DNA from: Hyphomicrobiaceae bacterium
Lineage (GTDB): Bacteria; Pseudomonadota; Alphaproteobacteria; Rhizobiales; Hyphomicrobiaceae
Length of the DNA: 64,000 nucleotides
Assembly: GCA_022844275.1 (NCBI GenBank)
Contig: JALHMB010000010.1
Span: 48,957-112,956 of the forward strand
Direction: 5' to 3'
Below are positions 37,943 through 46,765 of the stretch, one piece after another. The notes beneath the pieces are model-generated. The model had not been told where the DNA came from. It was given only the letters and a program-made list of their open reading frames with translations, and made no database searches. Position 1 is the stretch's first letter; the number at the start of each line of letters is the position of its first letter. Both the position numbers and the translations under genes were made by a program.

Positions 37943-38932
37943 CTAGAACTTCAGCCCGAGCATCAGTCCAAGGCTTTGCACGGCTGCGCCGGATGCGCCC
38001 TTGCCGAGGTTATCGAGCCGCGCGACGAGCACAGCCTGGTTCAGCGCCGAGCTGCCATACACATAGAGCTCAAGCTGGTCCGTGCCGTTCAGAGCTTCGG
38101 CCTCGATTCTCGGCTGCGTGGCGACCGGCTCCTTGAGGACGCTGACGAGCTTCTGGCCCTGGTAGTGCTTGTCGAGCGCCAGCTCCAAGTCCTTGGGGCA
38201 AGGATTGCCGGGCAAGGTGTCGAGATGCAGCGGAACGCTGATGAGCATGCCCTGGCGGAAATTGCCGACGGAGGGGACGAAGATCGGCCGCCGGGTGAGA
38301 CCGCTGTACTTCTGCAGCTCAGGCACGTGCTTGTGAGTAAGCGCGAGGCCGTAGAGTTCGAAGGACGGCGCTGTTCCCGCCTCATATGCCTGGATCATGG
38401 ACTTGCCGCCGCCGGAGTAGCCCGACACGGCATTGACGGTCACAGGATAGTCGGCCGGCATCAGACCCGCCTCGACGAGCGGGCGGATGAGTGCGATGGC
38501 GCCGGTCGGATAGCAGCCGGGATTGGTCACGCGCTTGGAGGCCGCGACGGCTTCGGCGTGGCCCTTGGTCAACTCCGGAAAGCCATACGTCCAGCCAGGC
38601 GCGACGCGATGCGCCGTCGAAGCATCGATGATGCGCGGGCTCTCGGCACCCAGGCTGTCGGCGAGGGCCACGGCTTCTTTCGCAGCGTCATCGGGAAGGC
38701 AGAGGATGACGACATCCGTCTCGGCCATGAGCGCCTTGCGCGCAGCCGGGTCCTTTCGCTTTTCCGGATCGATCGACTTGATCTCTATGCCCTTGGCGCC
38801 GGCGAGCCGCTGGCGGATCTCGAGACCTGTCGTGCCAGCTTCACCGTCGATGAAGACGGTCGGGACTTTGCCTTTGATGGCGGCGGGTTTGCTGCTCTTA
38901 GCGGTGTTTTGGGCAGCGGTCGTGGTGGCCAT
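37943..38932 (-). CDS. argC: N-acetyl-gamma-glutamyl-phosphate reductase (short type)
   Basis: 329-residue NADPH-dependent reductase, third step of arginine synthesis. The short (type 2) ArgC features are [18 protein letters not shown] at the N-terminus, [17 protein letters not shown], the active-site Cys in [18 protein letters not shown], and [13 protein letters not shown] 38932 is the start; the open frame continues upstream but through a terminator. An N-terminal Ala/Lys/Thr-rich extension of about 20 residues precedes the Rossmann fold. Upstream lie a terminator (38972-38997) and an Arg-rich leader frame, suggesting attenuation. Confidence 0.96.
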   Translation of the reverse strand: MATTTAAQNTAKSSKPAAIKGKVPTVFIDGEAGTTGLEIRQRLAGAKGIEIKSIDPEKRKDPAARKALMAETDVVILCLPDDAAKEAVALADSLGAESPRIIDASTAHRVAPGWTYGFPELTKGHAEAVAASKRVTNPGCYPTGAIALIRPLVEAGLMPADYPVTVNAVSGYSGGGKSMIQAYEAGTAPSFELYGLALTHKHVPELQKYSGLTRRPIFVPSVGNFRQGMLISVPLHLDTLPGNPCPKDLELALDKHYQGQKLVSVLKEPVATQPRIEAEALNGTDQLELYVYGSSALNQAVLVARLDNLGKGASGAAVQSLGLMLGLKF

Positions 38933-38971
38933 GGTCTTGATCCTGATGTCGGAGCGGGTGCTTGCGGGCAC

Positions 38972-38997
38972 AAAAAAAGCCGCGTTAGGAGCGCGGC
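38972..38997 (-). terminator. Intrinsic terminator / candidate arginine attenuator of argC
   Basis: Minus strand GCCGCG (38997-38992), loop CTCCTAA, CGCGGC (38984-38979), then seven T (38978-38972). It ends 39 bases before the argC ATG. The surrounding CGCCGCGC (38998-38991) is exactly complementary to GCGCGGCG in the leader Arg codons (39046-39039), giving a competing antiterminator helix. It could alternatively be the plain terminator of the epimerase gene at 39174-40211. Confidence 0.85.
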
Positions 38998-39031
38998 GTA
39001 CGATCAACGGGCTTCTTAAGTCTGCAAGCCG

Positions 39032-39106
39032 TCATCGCCGCCGCGCCAGGGGGCGCGCGCGCAAACGTCGGATGATAGCAAAACCGGTGCTCATGCGCGG
39101 AAACAT
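39032..39106 (-). CDS. Candidate arginine-rich leader peptide upstream of argC, 24 aa
   Basis: ATG at 39106 (or an inner ATG at 39094, giving 20 residues) to TGA at 39034-39032. The last 12 residues are RRLRARPLARRR; eight of 24 residues are Arg, using CGC, CGA, CGT and CGG codons. The stop lies 34 bases before the terminator hairpin, the geometry expected of a leader peptide. If ribosomes stall at the first CGA CGT pair (39070-39065), codons at 39046-39039 are free to pair with the terminator 5' arm; if they reach the stop, that stretch is covered and the terminator can form. No strong ribosome-binding site is visible; a leaderless start at the inner ATG is possible. Confidence 0.6.
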   Translation of the reverse strand: MFPRMSTGFAIIRRLRARPLARRR

Positions 39107-39130
39107 GATGAAACGGGGCCTGAAAGTCAA
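39102..39130 (-). promoter_or_regulatory. Candidate promoter for the argC leader
   Basis: Minus strand TTGACT (39130-39125), 17-base spacer, CATGTT (39107-39102). The -35 is good and the -10 weak. The predicted start (about 39096-39094) coincides with the inner leader ATG, which would make the leader transcript leaderless, as reported for rhizobial trpL. Confidence 0.35.
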
Positions 39131-39173
39131 TGGCCCTGCATTCCGAAGACTATGTTCCGAGCGTGGGGAATTG

Positions 39174-40211
39174 TCAGATGACGACTCTATGGCCTTCCCG
39201 CCGCCTCAGGGCTCGGATGGCGACCATGGTATCCCCGAGGCTGCGGTCGAGGCCGACCGACTGGCTCCAGCCGAGTTCAGCCTTGGCGCGGGCATTGCTG
39301 GCCTTCGTGACCTTGCCGCGCATGGTCTCGATCAGCTCCCGGCTCACCATGCGGGGCGTGCGAAGGATGCTGGAGCGCAGCCAATCGAGGGCGGGGCCGG
39401 CGCTCATGACGAAGTCCGGGAGCACGCCACGTGCAGCCGGAACGGACATGTCGGCCCAGTGCATGAGCAGGCTCAGCTCGCGCATTTCCGGCGCATGGTC
39501 GTTGATGATGATGAAGCGCCCATCGACATCATGCTCGGCAGCGAGGACATGGGCGGCGGCCACGTCGCGCACATCCACATAGGCCGTGTTCGTGTTCGGC
39601 GCGCCAAAGCGCATGGCGCCGAGCATGATGTTCTCGATCATGTGAATGGTCGGCGTGCGGCGCTGGAAGTCTGGTCCGCCGACAGCGCCCGGCAGGATGG
39701 TGACGAGCTTGACGCCGGTTTCCTCGGCGGCCTTCCACGCGGCGCGCTCGCCTTCGGTCTTGGCGCGGAAATAGGGGACGCCGAGATCGGTCGCCCAGTC
39801 GGCTTCGGTAACGGGCGGATCGTCCGGGCGCACGCGGGGCAGCGCTGCGACTGAGGAGGTCAGCACGACCTTGGGCACCCCCGCACGCGCGGCGGAATTC
39901 ACGGCATTGGCGGCGCCCTCGGTGCTGTCGCGCAGCATGGACGGCGCCTCAGGATGGCCGGGCGGATGCATGGCATAAGTCGCAGCCACGTGCATCAGCA
40001 CGTCCATGCCACGGCAGGCCTCGACGAACGGTTCGCTCTCACGCACGTCCAGGTCGACGATATCGTCGATGCTGAGTGCGCGCAGCGGCGCGGCCTTTGC
40101 CGTGTCGCCCGCCGAGCGGATCGACGCGCGAACCTCGTGGCCACCCGCCAGCAGCGCCTTGCACACGCCGAAGCCGACATGACCGTTGGCGCCCGTCACG
40201 AGCACTTTCAT
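39174..40211 (-). CDS. NAD(P)-dependent epimerase/dehydratase (extended SDR, DFR-like)
   Basis: 345-residue extended short-chain dehydrogenase. The Rossmann loop is VTGANGHVGFGVCKALLAGG, a DV-R acidic/basic junction follows, and the catalytic triad is seen as Ser in VVLTSSVAAL and Tyr-x3-Lys in VPYFRAKTEGE. The overall pattern (HVAATYAMHPPG; ILPGAVGGPDF) resembles dihydroflavonol-4-reductase-like and 3-beta-HSD-like proteins. Substrate unknown. The membrane-protein gene just upstream (40224) is 12 bases away and likely co-transcribed. Confidence 0.9.
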   Translation of the reverse strand: MKVLVTGANGHVGFGVCKALLAGGHEVRASIRSAGDTAKAAPLRALSIDDIVDLDVRESEPFVEACRGMDVLMHVAATYAMHPPGHPEAPSMLRDSTEGAANAVNSAARAGVPKVVLTSSVAALPRVRPDDPPVTEADWATDLGVPYFRAKTEGERAAWKAAEETGVKLVTILPGAVGGPDFQRRTPTIHMIENIMLGAMRFGAPNTNTAYVDVRDVAAAHVLAAEHDVDGRFIIINDHAPEMRELSLLMHWADMSVPAARGVLPDFVMSAGPALDWLRSSILRTPRMVSRELIETMRGKVTKASNARAKAELGWSQSVGLDRSLGDTMVAIRALRRREGHRVVI

Positions 40212-40223
40212 GGGGTGCCTCGC

Positions 40224-40646
40224 TCAGGCATTGACGTAGATGTTCGTCTTGCGCCGTTTGCGGGCGAAAAACAGGATCAGCATGGCGCTGCCCGCGAGAA
40301 CGATCCACGCCGGCAGGCTCAGCAGCGGCACCAGCAACCCGTCCCAGAAGAGCGGATGGATCTTGAGCGAGAGCGTGCGCTTGAGGTTCTCCAGCATCGT
40401 GGGGGCCACCTCGGTCCAATACTGCAGCGCCGAGGTAAGGACGATGCCGCTGTCGTTGGCGATCGTGCGTGTGCCGTCGCTGACGAGGGCAATGAGCGCG
40501 ATTAGCAGGAGAATACGAGCGAAGATGCGCAGGCCGACCTGCGCGACGGTGCGCACACCCGGCACGAACACGAGCAGCAGCAGCAGCACGCCAATCACAG
40601 CGAGCGCGCGGTTCTCACTTATGAGCTCTGTGAGTGTTTCAATCAT
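40224..40646 (-). CDS. Small membrane protein, unknown
   Basis: 140 residues with three clear transmembrane helices (LAVIGVLLLLLVFVPGV; RIFARILLLIALIALV; LLSLPAWIVLAGSAMLILFF) and a central soluble stretch of about 45 residues. The C-terminus is basic (ARKRRKTNIYVNA), suggesting it faces the cytoplasm. No family recognised. Located 12 bases upstream of the epimerase gene on the same strand. Confidence 0.75.
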   Translation of the reverse strand: MIETLTELISENRALAVIGVLLLLLVFVPGVRTVAQVGLRIFARILLLIALIALVSDGTRTIANDSGIVLTSALQYWTEVAPTMLENLKRTLSLKIHPLFWDGLLVPLLSLPAWIVLAGSAMLILFFARKRRKTNIYVNA

Positions 40647-40789
40647 CCGCAGGTGCCGCGAGTCCGTGCATGACTGCTAGCGCGCGGCGCCTCACGAGGC
40701 AACCGCGCGCCTTCATTTCCTTGGCTTCGGATAGGGTCATTCCTGCGGCAGGGACTGCGCAATTGCGCAAATATCCCCAAGTCCCGGTC

Positions 40790-41425
40790 TCAAGCCGCCT
40801 TCACGAGGCGCGATGAGAGATCGAGGACGGCCATCATGTAGCCGACGCGGTCGTCCGCGGCTTCAGCGAGCAGCGAGAAATAGTCCGGCCCGCTCGGGAT
40901 GATCTCGCCGATCACCTCGCCATACTCGAAGCGCAGATCGGCCTCGTGCTTCTTGGCGATGGCCTGCATCTTCGCGTTCTCGGCGAGGCAGCTCATGAAC
41001 AGCAGTTTGACGCCGCGGTTGCGTGCCGAGCGGATGATGCGGCCCATGAGCGCCGAGCCAATGCCCTGGTCCTGGTAGGCGCGCTCGACCGAAAAGGCAG
41101 CTTCCGCCTCCACGCCCCAGTTGTCGGAGAGCTTTCTGAGCTCGGCTGCTGCCCTGATCTCGCCATCGACGAAGTAGCCGAAGACGATCGAGCCCATGTC
41201 GTTCATGCGCGCCGAATAGTCCTCGATGAAGCTGTCGGACACGCCATGGGCGAAGCGCATTCGCCGGCTGTCCCTATCCAGGCGCAGGAGGTGGTCGCGA
41301 AAGAGGTCTCCTTCGGTCGGCCATAGCTTGCGTACGCTCGCTGCCGAGATCGGATGGATCTCCGGCGGAAGGGCGTCCGGCGCGTCGTCGGGATCGAAGA
41401 CCGCGCGCGATGTCGTATTGCTCAT
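40790..41425 (-). CDS. GNAT-family N-acetyltransferase
   Basis: 211 residues from ATG 41425, with GAGGGG about 7 bases upstream. The acetyl-CoA-binding motif A is SVERAYQDQGIGSALMGRII (Q/R-x-x-G-x-A-like Q-G-I-G-S-A), followed by FMSCLAENAKMQAIAKKHEA. N-terminal HLLRLDRDSRRMRFAHGVSD is typical of the protein-acetyltransferase-like or Pat-like single-domain GNATs in rhizobia. Substrate unknown. The upstream region is AT-rich and contains the promoter. Confidence 0.87.
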   Translation of the reverse strand: MSNTTSRAVFDPDDAPDALPPEIHPISAASVRKLWPTEGDLFRDHLLRLDRDSRRMRFAHGVSDSFIEDYSARMNDMGSIVFGYFVDGEIRAAAELRKLSDNWGVEAEAAFSVERAYQDQGIGSALMGRIIRSARNRGVKLLFMSCLAENAKMQAIAKKHEADLRFEYGEVIGEIIPSGPDYFSLLAEAADDRVGYMMAVLDLSSRLVKAA

Positions 41426-41653
41426 GATGTACCCCTCGGGTTGGCACAGGCGAGCTGGCACTCTTGGCGGCACCGGTCTCACACGAAGTCATATGGGGCT
41501 TCTATTGCATTGCACAATAGTGCACATCCGCGCGGGATCTGTTAAGCATATTTTATAAGCAATTATGATATGTTAGATCACATTTCGCGCCGTTTGCTGC
41601 ACCGCCATATTTTTGACCAATCAGTGCCTGGGCATTGCCGCTCCGCCCATTGG

Positions 41654-43858
41654 CTACAGGAAGCTGTAGGGGTCGATATCGACCGTCAGGCGGAGGTCGC
41701 CCTTGATCTCGGGGATCTCGGCGAGCCACGCGCGCAAGTAGGCCTGGATGTCCAGCTCGCGGGGGGCCTTCAGCAGCAGGCGCCAGCGGTATCGGCCCCG
41801 AATGACCGAGATTGGTGCCTCGGCAGGGCCAAGTACTTCGATGCGGGGAGCCGCCGGTGCACGCCGCGCGATATCGCGGGCGACGCTCTCGGCCACGTCC
41901 TTCAACCGCGCCGAGACGATGAGCGATGCGAGTCGGCCGAAGGGCGGCAGCATGGCGAGCTGGCGCGTGCGGATCTCGCGCTCGATGAACGCCTCGCGGT
42001 CGCCGCGCACGATCGCGTCCATGACCGGGTGCTCGGGCATGTGCGTCTGGATGTATCCGGCGCCCTTGGCCAGCGCGCGGCCGGCGCGGCCCGTGACCTG
42101 ATGCAAGAGCTGGAACGTGCGCTCGGCGGCGCGGGGATCGGCGCCCTGAGCGAGACCGAGATCGCCATCGATGACGCCGACGATCGAGAGATCCGGGAAG
42201 TGGTGGCCCTTGGCCACGATCTGCGTCCCGATGATGATGTCGATCTCGTTTCCTTCTATGCGCTTGATGATGTCGCGCATCTCGGTGAGCGAGGGGATCA
42301 GGTCGGACGAGAGCAGCGCGATGCGCGCCTCGGGAAAGCGCTCGCGCACTTCCTCGTCAATGCGCTCGACGCCGGGACCGCAGGCCACGAGACTGTCGGT
42401 CTCGCCGCACTTCGGGCACTTCGAGGGGAGCGGCATGGAGAAGCCGCAGTGGTGGCAGTTGAGGCGGTTGCGGAAGCGATGCTCGACGAGCCAGGCCGTG
42501 CACTGTGGGCATTCGATGCGGTGGCCGCAGGATCGGCACAGCGTGAGCGGTGCATAGCCGCGGCGGTTCAGGAACAGCAGCGTCTGCTGGCGTTTGGCCA
42601 TGGTCTCCGCCATGGCCTCGACGAGCACGGGTGAGAGCCAGCGCCCCTTTTCCGGTGGCGATGTGCGCAAATCGATCGGCGTGATCTCGGGAAGATCGAC
42701 GCCCGTGTAGCGTCCCGGCAGGATGAGGTGGCGATAGCGCCCGGTCCTCGCGTTCACGTGGCTTTCGATCGAGGGCGTCGCCGAGGCCAACACCACCGCC
42801 GCGCCGCCGAGATGCGCCCGCACGACGCTCATGTCGCGGCCCTGGTAGTGGACGCGATCCTCCTGCTTGAAGCCGGGATCGTGCTCTTCGTCGACGACAA
42901 TCAGGCCGAGATCGGTATAGGGCAGGAAGAGTGCCGAGCGCGCGCCAGCTATGACGCGTGCTTCGCCCGTCGCGGCCGCGCGCCACACACGCCCGCGCTC
43001 TGGGCCTGACAGCGCCGAATGCCACTCCGCCGGCGCCGCACCGAAGCGGGCCTTGAAGCGGTCCATGAACTGGCTCGTCAGCGCGATCTCGGGCAGCATG
43101 ATCAGCGCCTGGCGGCCCTGCTCGAGCGTGCGCGCCACGGCCTCGAAGTACACTTCGGTCTTGCCCGAGCCGGTTACGCCATCGAGCAGCGAAACCGAGA
43201 ACGTGCCAGCCTCGACAGCCGCCGAGAGTGTCTCGACCGCCTCCTGCTGGGCCTCCGTGAACGTGACGATCGCATGCGCGGGATCGGGCCGTGGAAAGCG
43301 ACGCTCGGGGATCACGACCTCGACGAGGCATCCGGCTTCGATCAGGCCGTCGATGACGCCCGTGCTGCAGGCGGCCTCGGAGGCGAGCGCGCTCTTCGCC
43401 CGGATTAAGCCGTCGGCGGCGATATCAAGCGCGCGCTTGCGGGCCGGCGTCATGCGCGGCGGCTCGGCGGCGCCCTCGACGCGGGCGACCCCAAGGCGCG
43501 GCTTGGCAGGCTCGAAGGCCGCCTGCGCGCTCATCATCATGCGCACTACCATGCCGAGCGGCGCCAGCGTGTAGCGCGCGACCCATTCGGCAAAGCGTAA
43601 CGACGTTGCGGGAAGGCCCGGCACGTCCATGCGCTCAATGATGGCTTTCAGCTTCTTCTCGTCGACGGGCTTGCCCTGGTCGCCGACCGGCTGATCCCAG
43701 ACGAGGCCGATGCGCGTCTGCGGCCCGAAGGGCACGACCACGAAATCGCCGGGCTCGATCTCTAAGCCCGCGGGCACGACGTAGTCGTAGGTTTGGTCGA
43801 GGGCAACGGGCAGCAGCACCGGCACGCGGGGGCGCGCGACGGCGGGCGGTCCAAGCAT
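41654..43858 (-). CDS. priA: Primosomal protein N' (replication restart helicase PriA)
   Basis: 734-residue 3'-5' superfamily 2 helicase that reloads DnaB at stalled forks. The N-terminal 3'-DNA-binding domain starts VPVLLPVALDQTYDYVVP. Walker A is DGVTGSGKTEVYFEAV near residue 230, the DEEH box VVDEEHDPGFKQED, and the zinc-binding insert contains CRSCGHRIECPQC and CHHCGF ... CPKCGE. GTQIVAKGHHFPDLSIVGVI and HQVTGRAGRALAKG are helicase motifs V and VI. ATG 43858 is chosen; the frame also opens with TTG at 43879. Divergent from the transaldolase gene. Confidence 0.97.
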   Translation of the reverse strand: MLGPPAVARPRVPVLLPVALDQTYDYVVPAGLEIEPGDFVVVPFGPQTRIGLVWDQPVGDQGKPVDEKKLKAIIERMDVPGLPATSLRFAEWVARYTLAPLGMVVRMMMSAQAAFEPAKPRLGVARVEGAAEPPRMTPARKRALDIAADGLIRAKSALASEAACSTGVIDGLIEAGCLVEVVIPERRFPRPDPAHAIVTFTEAQQEAVETLSAAVEAGTFSVSLLDGVTGSGKTEVYFEAVARTLEQGRQALIMLPEIALTSQFMDRFKARFGAAPAEWHSALSGPERGRVWRAAATGEARVIAGARSALFLPYTDLGLIVVDEEHDPGFKQEDRVHYQGRDMSVVRAHLGGAAVVLASATPSIESHVNARTGRYRHLILPGRYTGVDLPEITPIDLRTSPPEKGRWLSPVLVEAMAETMAKRQQTLLFLNRRGYAPLTLCRSCGHRIECPQCTAWLVEHRFRNRLNCHHCGFSMPLPSKCPKCGETDSLVACGPGVERIDEEVRERFPEARIALLSSDLIPSLTEMRDIIKRIEGNEIDIIIGTQIVAKGHHFPDLSIVGVIDGDLGLAQGADPRAAERTFQLLHQVTGRAGRALAKGAGYIQTHMPEHPVMDAIVRGDREAFIEREIRTRQLAMLPPFGRLASLIVSARLKDVAESVARDIARRAPAAPRIEVLGPAEAPISVIRGRYRWRLLLKAPRELDIQAYLRAWLAEIPEIKGDLRLTVDIDPYSFL

Positions 43859-43992
43859 CGTTGCCAGCAAGTCTTCCAAAGTCAGTACACTCGGACTAGA
43901 AACCCGAATCAGCCCGCCAGCTTAGCCGCTCAGGAACGGCGATCCGAGGGCAGCGTTCACAAGGCCCGCAGGAGCATACCGGAGGAGCACCC

Positions 43993-44652
43993 ATGAAATT
44001 CTTCGTCGATACGGCCGATGTCGCCGAGATCCGTGAGCTGGCCGCGCTGGGCCTGCTCGACGGCGTCACCACGAACCCGTCCCTGGTGGCGAAAACGGGG
44101 CGCGACTTCAAGACCATCATCGAGGAAATCTGCGACATCGTGGACGGCCCGGTCTCCGCCGAGGTGACGGCGCTCGATGCCGCGGGCATGATCCGCGAGG
44201 GCGAAATCTTGGCCGATATTGCCGACAATGTCGCGGTCAAGGTGCCGCTGACCTGGGACGGCCTCAAGGCCTGTCGCGCGCTCACCGAAGACGACATCAT
44301 GGTCAATGTGACGCTGTGCTTCTCGGCGAACCAGGCCCTGCTCGCCGCCAAGGCCGGCGCGACGTTCATCTCGCCCTTCATCGGCCGCCTCGACGACATC
44401 GGCCAGAGCGGCGTCGAGCTGATCCAGGAAATCCGCACGATCTACGACAACTATCCGGACCTCGGTACGGAGATCCTCGCGGCCTCCATCCGCTCCGAGG
44501 AGCACGTCAAGCAGGTGGCGCTCGCCGGCGCCGACGTCGCGACTATCCCGCCGAAGATCCTGCACGCGCTGGTCAAGCATCCGCTAACGGACAAGGGCAT
44601 AGAGATCTTCCTCGCCGACTGGCAGAAGACCGGCCAAAAGATCAAAGAGTGA
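43993..44652 (+). CDS. tal: Transaldolase, small (fructose-6-phosphate aldolase-like) type
   Basis: 219-residue TIM-barrel aldolase of the short transaldolase/FSA group, moving dihydroxyacetone units in the pentose phosphate pathway. Start [16 protein letters not shown], substrate phosphate region [11 protein letters not shown], Schiff-base lysine in [16 protein letters not shown], and [11 protein letters not shown] are all conserved. GGAGGA lies 8 bases before the ATG. In many rhizobia it lies beside priA, as here. Sequence alone does not separate transaldolase from FSA activity; bacterial short homologues of this length are usually transaldolases. Confidence 0.93.
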   Translation: MKFFVDTADVAEIRELAALGLLDGVTTNPSLVAKTGRDFKTIIEEICDIVDGPVSAEVTALDAAGMIREGEILADIADNVAVKVPLTWDGLKACRALTEDDIMVNVTLCFSANQALLAAKAGATFISPFIGRLDDIGQSGVELIQEIRTIYDNYPDLGTEILAASIRSEEHVKQVALAGADVATIPPKILHALVKHPLTDKGIEIFLADWQKTGQKIKE

Positions 44653-44671
44653 CCCTCAAGGAGTGACGCGC

Positions 44672-45430
44672 GTGCCCCAATCGGTCATGTGGAAGGAGCT
44701 GACGGCGCCCGAGTTGGTCGAGAAGGCCAAGGCCGGTGCACTGGTGGTCATGCCCGTTGCCTCCATGGAGCAGCACGGGCCGCACATGGCCGTCGGCGTC
44801 GATACCGTGCTCTGCGAGACGGTGTGTCAGCGCGCAGCGGAAGCACTGACCGCCGAAATGCCGATCGTCGTCGCGCCGACGCTCTGGTGCGGCATGGCCG
44901 AGCATCACATGCAGCGCGGCGGCACCTTCACGTTCGACATCCCGACCTATCGCGCGGTGCTGCTCGCTTTCCTCAAGAGCATCGAGCGGCATGGCTTCAA
45001 GCGCGTTTTCATCGTCAACGGCCATGGCGGCAACATCAGCGCGCTCTCGGCGTTCCTGCCGGACTTCGTGCGCGAGACGGGCCTCACGATCCGCGTGACG
45101 ACCTACTTCGAGCTGGCGCAACCGGGCATGCCGGCAATCCTCGAGGATCAGGAGCGCGTGCGCCACGCCTGCGAGGGCGAGACGTCCATGATGATGGCCG
45201 TCGCGCCAAATCTCGTGCGCACCGGGAAGCTGCCCGAGGCCGTCGGGCCGTCGCGCCAGACGCCACTGCCGCTGCAGGTGCTACGTCACCGCTCGTATGG
45301 CGAGTTCACGCCGACGGGTGTCGTCGGTGATGCGCGCCGCTCCACGGCCGACAAAGGCCACCGCCTCATGGATGTGTGCCGCGACGCGCTCGTCAGCGCC
45401 ATCCGCGATCCCGAGACGTGGAAGGGGTAG
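44672..45430 (+). CDS. Creatininase-family amidohydrolase
   Basis: 252 residues. Metal-binding family signatures are SMEQHGPHMAVGVDTVL and FIVNGHGGNISAL, with a C-terminal acidic EGETSMMMAV, matching the creatininase/mycofactocin MftE/FAPy-hydrolase superfamily (two-metal amidohydrolases). Which amide is cleaved is unknown; no creatine or mycofactocin genes adjoin it. GTG 44672 is chosen since AAGGAG (44658-44663) lies 8 bases upstream; the frame opens at GTG 44663. It follows the transaldolase stop by 19 bases. Confidence 0.9.
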   Translation: MPQSVMWKELTAPELVEKAKAGALVVMPVASMEQHGPHMAVGVDTVLCETVCQRAAEALTAEMPIVVAPTLWCGMAEHHMQRGGTFTFDIPTYRAVLLAFLKSIERHGFKRVFIVNGHGGNISALSAFLPDFVRETGLTIRVTTYFELAQPGMPAILEDQERVRHACEGETSMMMAVAPNLVRTGKLPEAVGPSRQTPLPLQVLRHRSYGEFTPTGVVGDARRSTADKGHRLMDVCRDALVSAIRDPETWKG

Positions 45431-45448
45431 GCGACGCGCGCGTGACTG

Positions 45449-46504
45449 CTACTTGATCGCGCGCGATGTGAATTCGATTGGCTGCGCCTCCGGGAACTTC
45501 CACTTGCCATCTAAGATCTCGGCGCGGGGCCGATAGAGCCGGACCGTGTAGTTCCATCCCTTCATGGTGGGGATGCAATTCGGGATGCGCCCATCGCAGC
45601 CACCGAATTGCACGCTGACGTAACCATCGCGATCTTTCGCGGCCGTGATGTTGTTCAGCGAGTAGGTGTTGAGGTCGTTTTTCTGGAAGTAGCCATCGGC
45701 ATTGTAGACGCTGATGGACCAGAAGCCGTTGACCGGCACCTGCCCGACCCTCAGCTTGTAGACGGTCTCGCCGTCGTTCTTGGCCGGGGTGAAACTCAGG
45801 TACGCGGCGTCCTTATCGGGATTGCCGCCCCAGCCCGCGGCCGTGGCAATGAGATGCCGCACGGGATCGACCTGCCCCTTGGCGCCGAAAGCATTCCTGA
45901 AGCCGCCCGTCGTCGTTGCGAGCACCAGAAGTGCGTCGCGCACCTTCTTCTGGGATGCTTCATCCCAGCTCGGCACCTCGAAGTTTCCTGCACCTTTCTG
46001 GCTGACCTTGATGCCGTCCTGCAGGGCGTGGACCTCCTGCAGATCCTTGGCGTCTGATGGATCGACCAGCGTCCGAACGGCAGCCAGCACATAGCGCGTG
46101 CCGACATTCTCTCGGCTCAAGGTAACAGGCTTCGACCCATACATCACGACAGGTACGTAATGATCCTCGCTTATGGCCTGCAGTGACATGAAGCGCTTTC
46201 CGGCATTCGGAAGCGTGATCGTCACCGGGCCTGCATCGAGATCGAAGACGCCTGCGGAATACAGCGTATCCCGGTTCATGCGGATGACGTTCTGCTTGTC
46301 GATCTCTGTCGGCGTGCGGTTGTGCGTGAACTGGCCGAGACCGCCATCCTTCACGGTCCGTCCCATGTAGAGATCCGACTCGGCGCGCGCGAAGTTGTCG
46401 ACGGTGACCGGGACTGATTTGCCAGTGGGTGCCTGCGCAAGCGCAACGGCGCTGGCTGCCGTTAGCAAAACGCTGGCGGTTACGTGCATATCGAGAAATC
46501 TCAC
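45449..46504 (-). CDS. Secreted DUF1254/DUF1214 protein
   Basis: 351 residues from GTG 46504 (GGAG upstream) or 346 from ATG 46489. A signal peptide ends SAVALAQ. The DUF1254 region contains NVIRMNRDTLYSAGVFDLDA and ISEDHYVPVVMYG; the C-terminal DUF1214 region has VPVNGFWSISVYNADGYFQK then NDLNTYSLN, and WNYTVRLYRPRAEIL. Proteins of this pair are exported and of unknown function. The fold suggests carbohydrate- or phosphate-binding beta-sandwiches, but no activity is established. Confidence 0.88.
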   Translation of the reverse strand: MRFLDMHVTASVLLTAASAVALAQAPTGKSVPVTVDNFARAESDLYMGRTVKDGGLGQFTHNRTPTEIDKQNVIRMNRDTLYSAGVFDLDAGPVTITLPNAGKRFMSLQAISEDHYVPVVMYGSKPVTLSRENVGTRYVLAAVRTLVDPSDAKDLQEVHALQDGIKVSQKGAGNFEVPSWDEASQKKVRDALLVLATTTGGFRNAFGAKGQVDPVRHLIATAAGWGGNPDKDAAYLSFTPAKNDGETVYKLRVGQVPVNGFWSISVYNADGYFQKNDLNTYSLNNITAAKDRDGYVSVQFGGCDGRIPNCIPTMKGWNYTVRLYRPRAEILDGKWKFPEAQPIEFTSRAIK

Positions 46505-46765
46505 GGCCACATCTCCATTGGCGGCGTTGCTGGACTTGCGGAAGCTCGCCGCATTGAGCGCTTCGGAGAATGAGGAGGAACCCCGAATACGCGCGCGCAA
46601 AACCCCCTAGGTGCCGTGGACTGGATCGCGGCCGGTACAGCGCCTGCCGGTGAAGGAAAGGCGCTCTTCGAGACTATTCAGAGCCGCCGAGGGCTCGAGC
46701 TTCGAGGAGTCGAGCAGCGTCCTGATGGGCTTGCAAGCCTGATCTACGCTGTCGCCTAGAGCGCC

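Noticed and set aside
37829..39019. 396-codon plus-strand frame
   Set aside because: Antisense to argC and the repeat copy 2.
46616..46759. 47-codon plus-strand frame upstream of the PNPOx-like gene end
   Set aside because: No ribosome-binding site, convergent to a real gene, and no recognised product.
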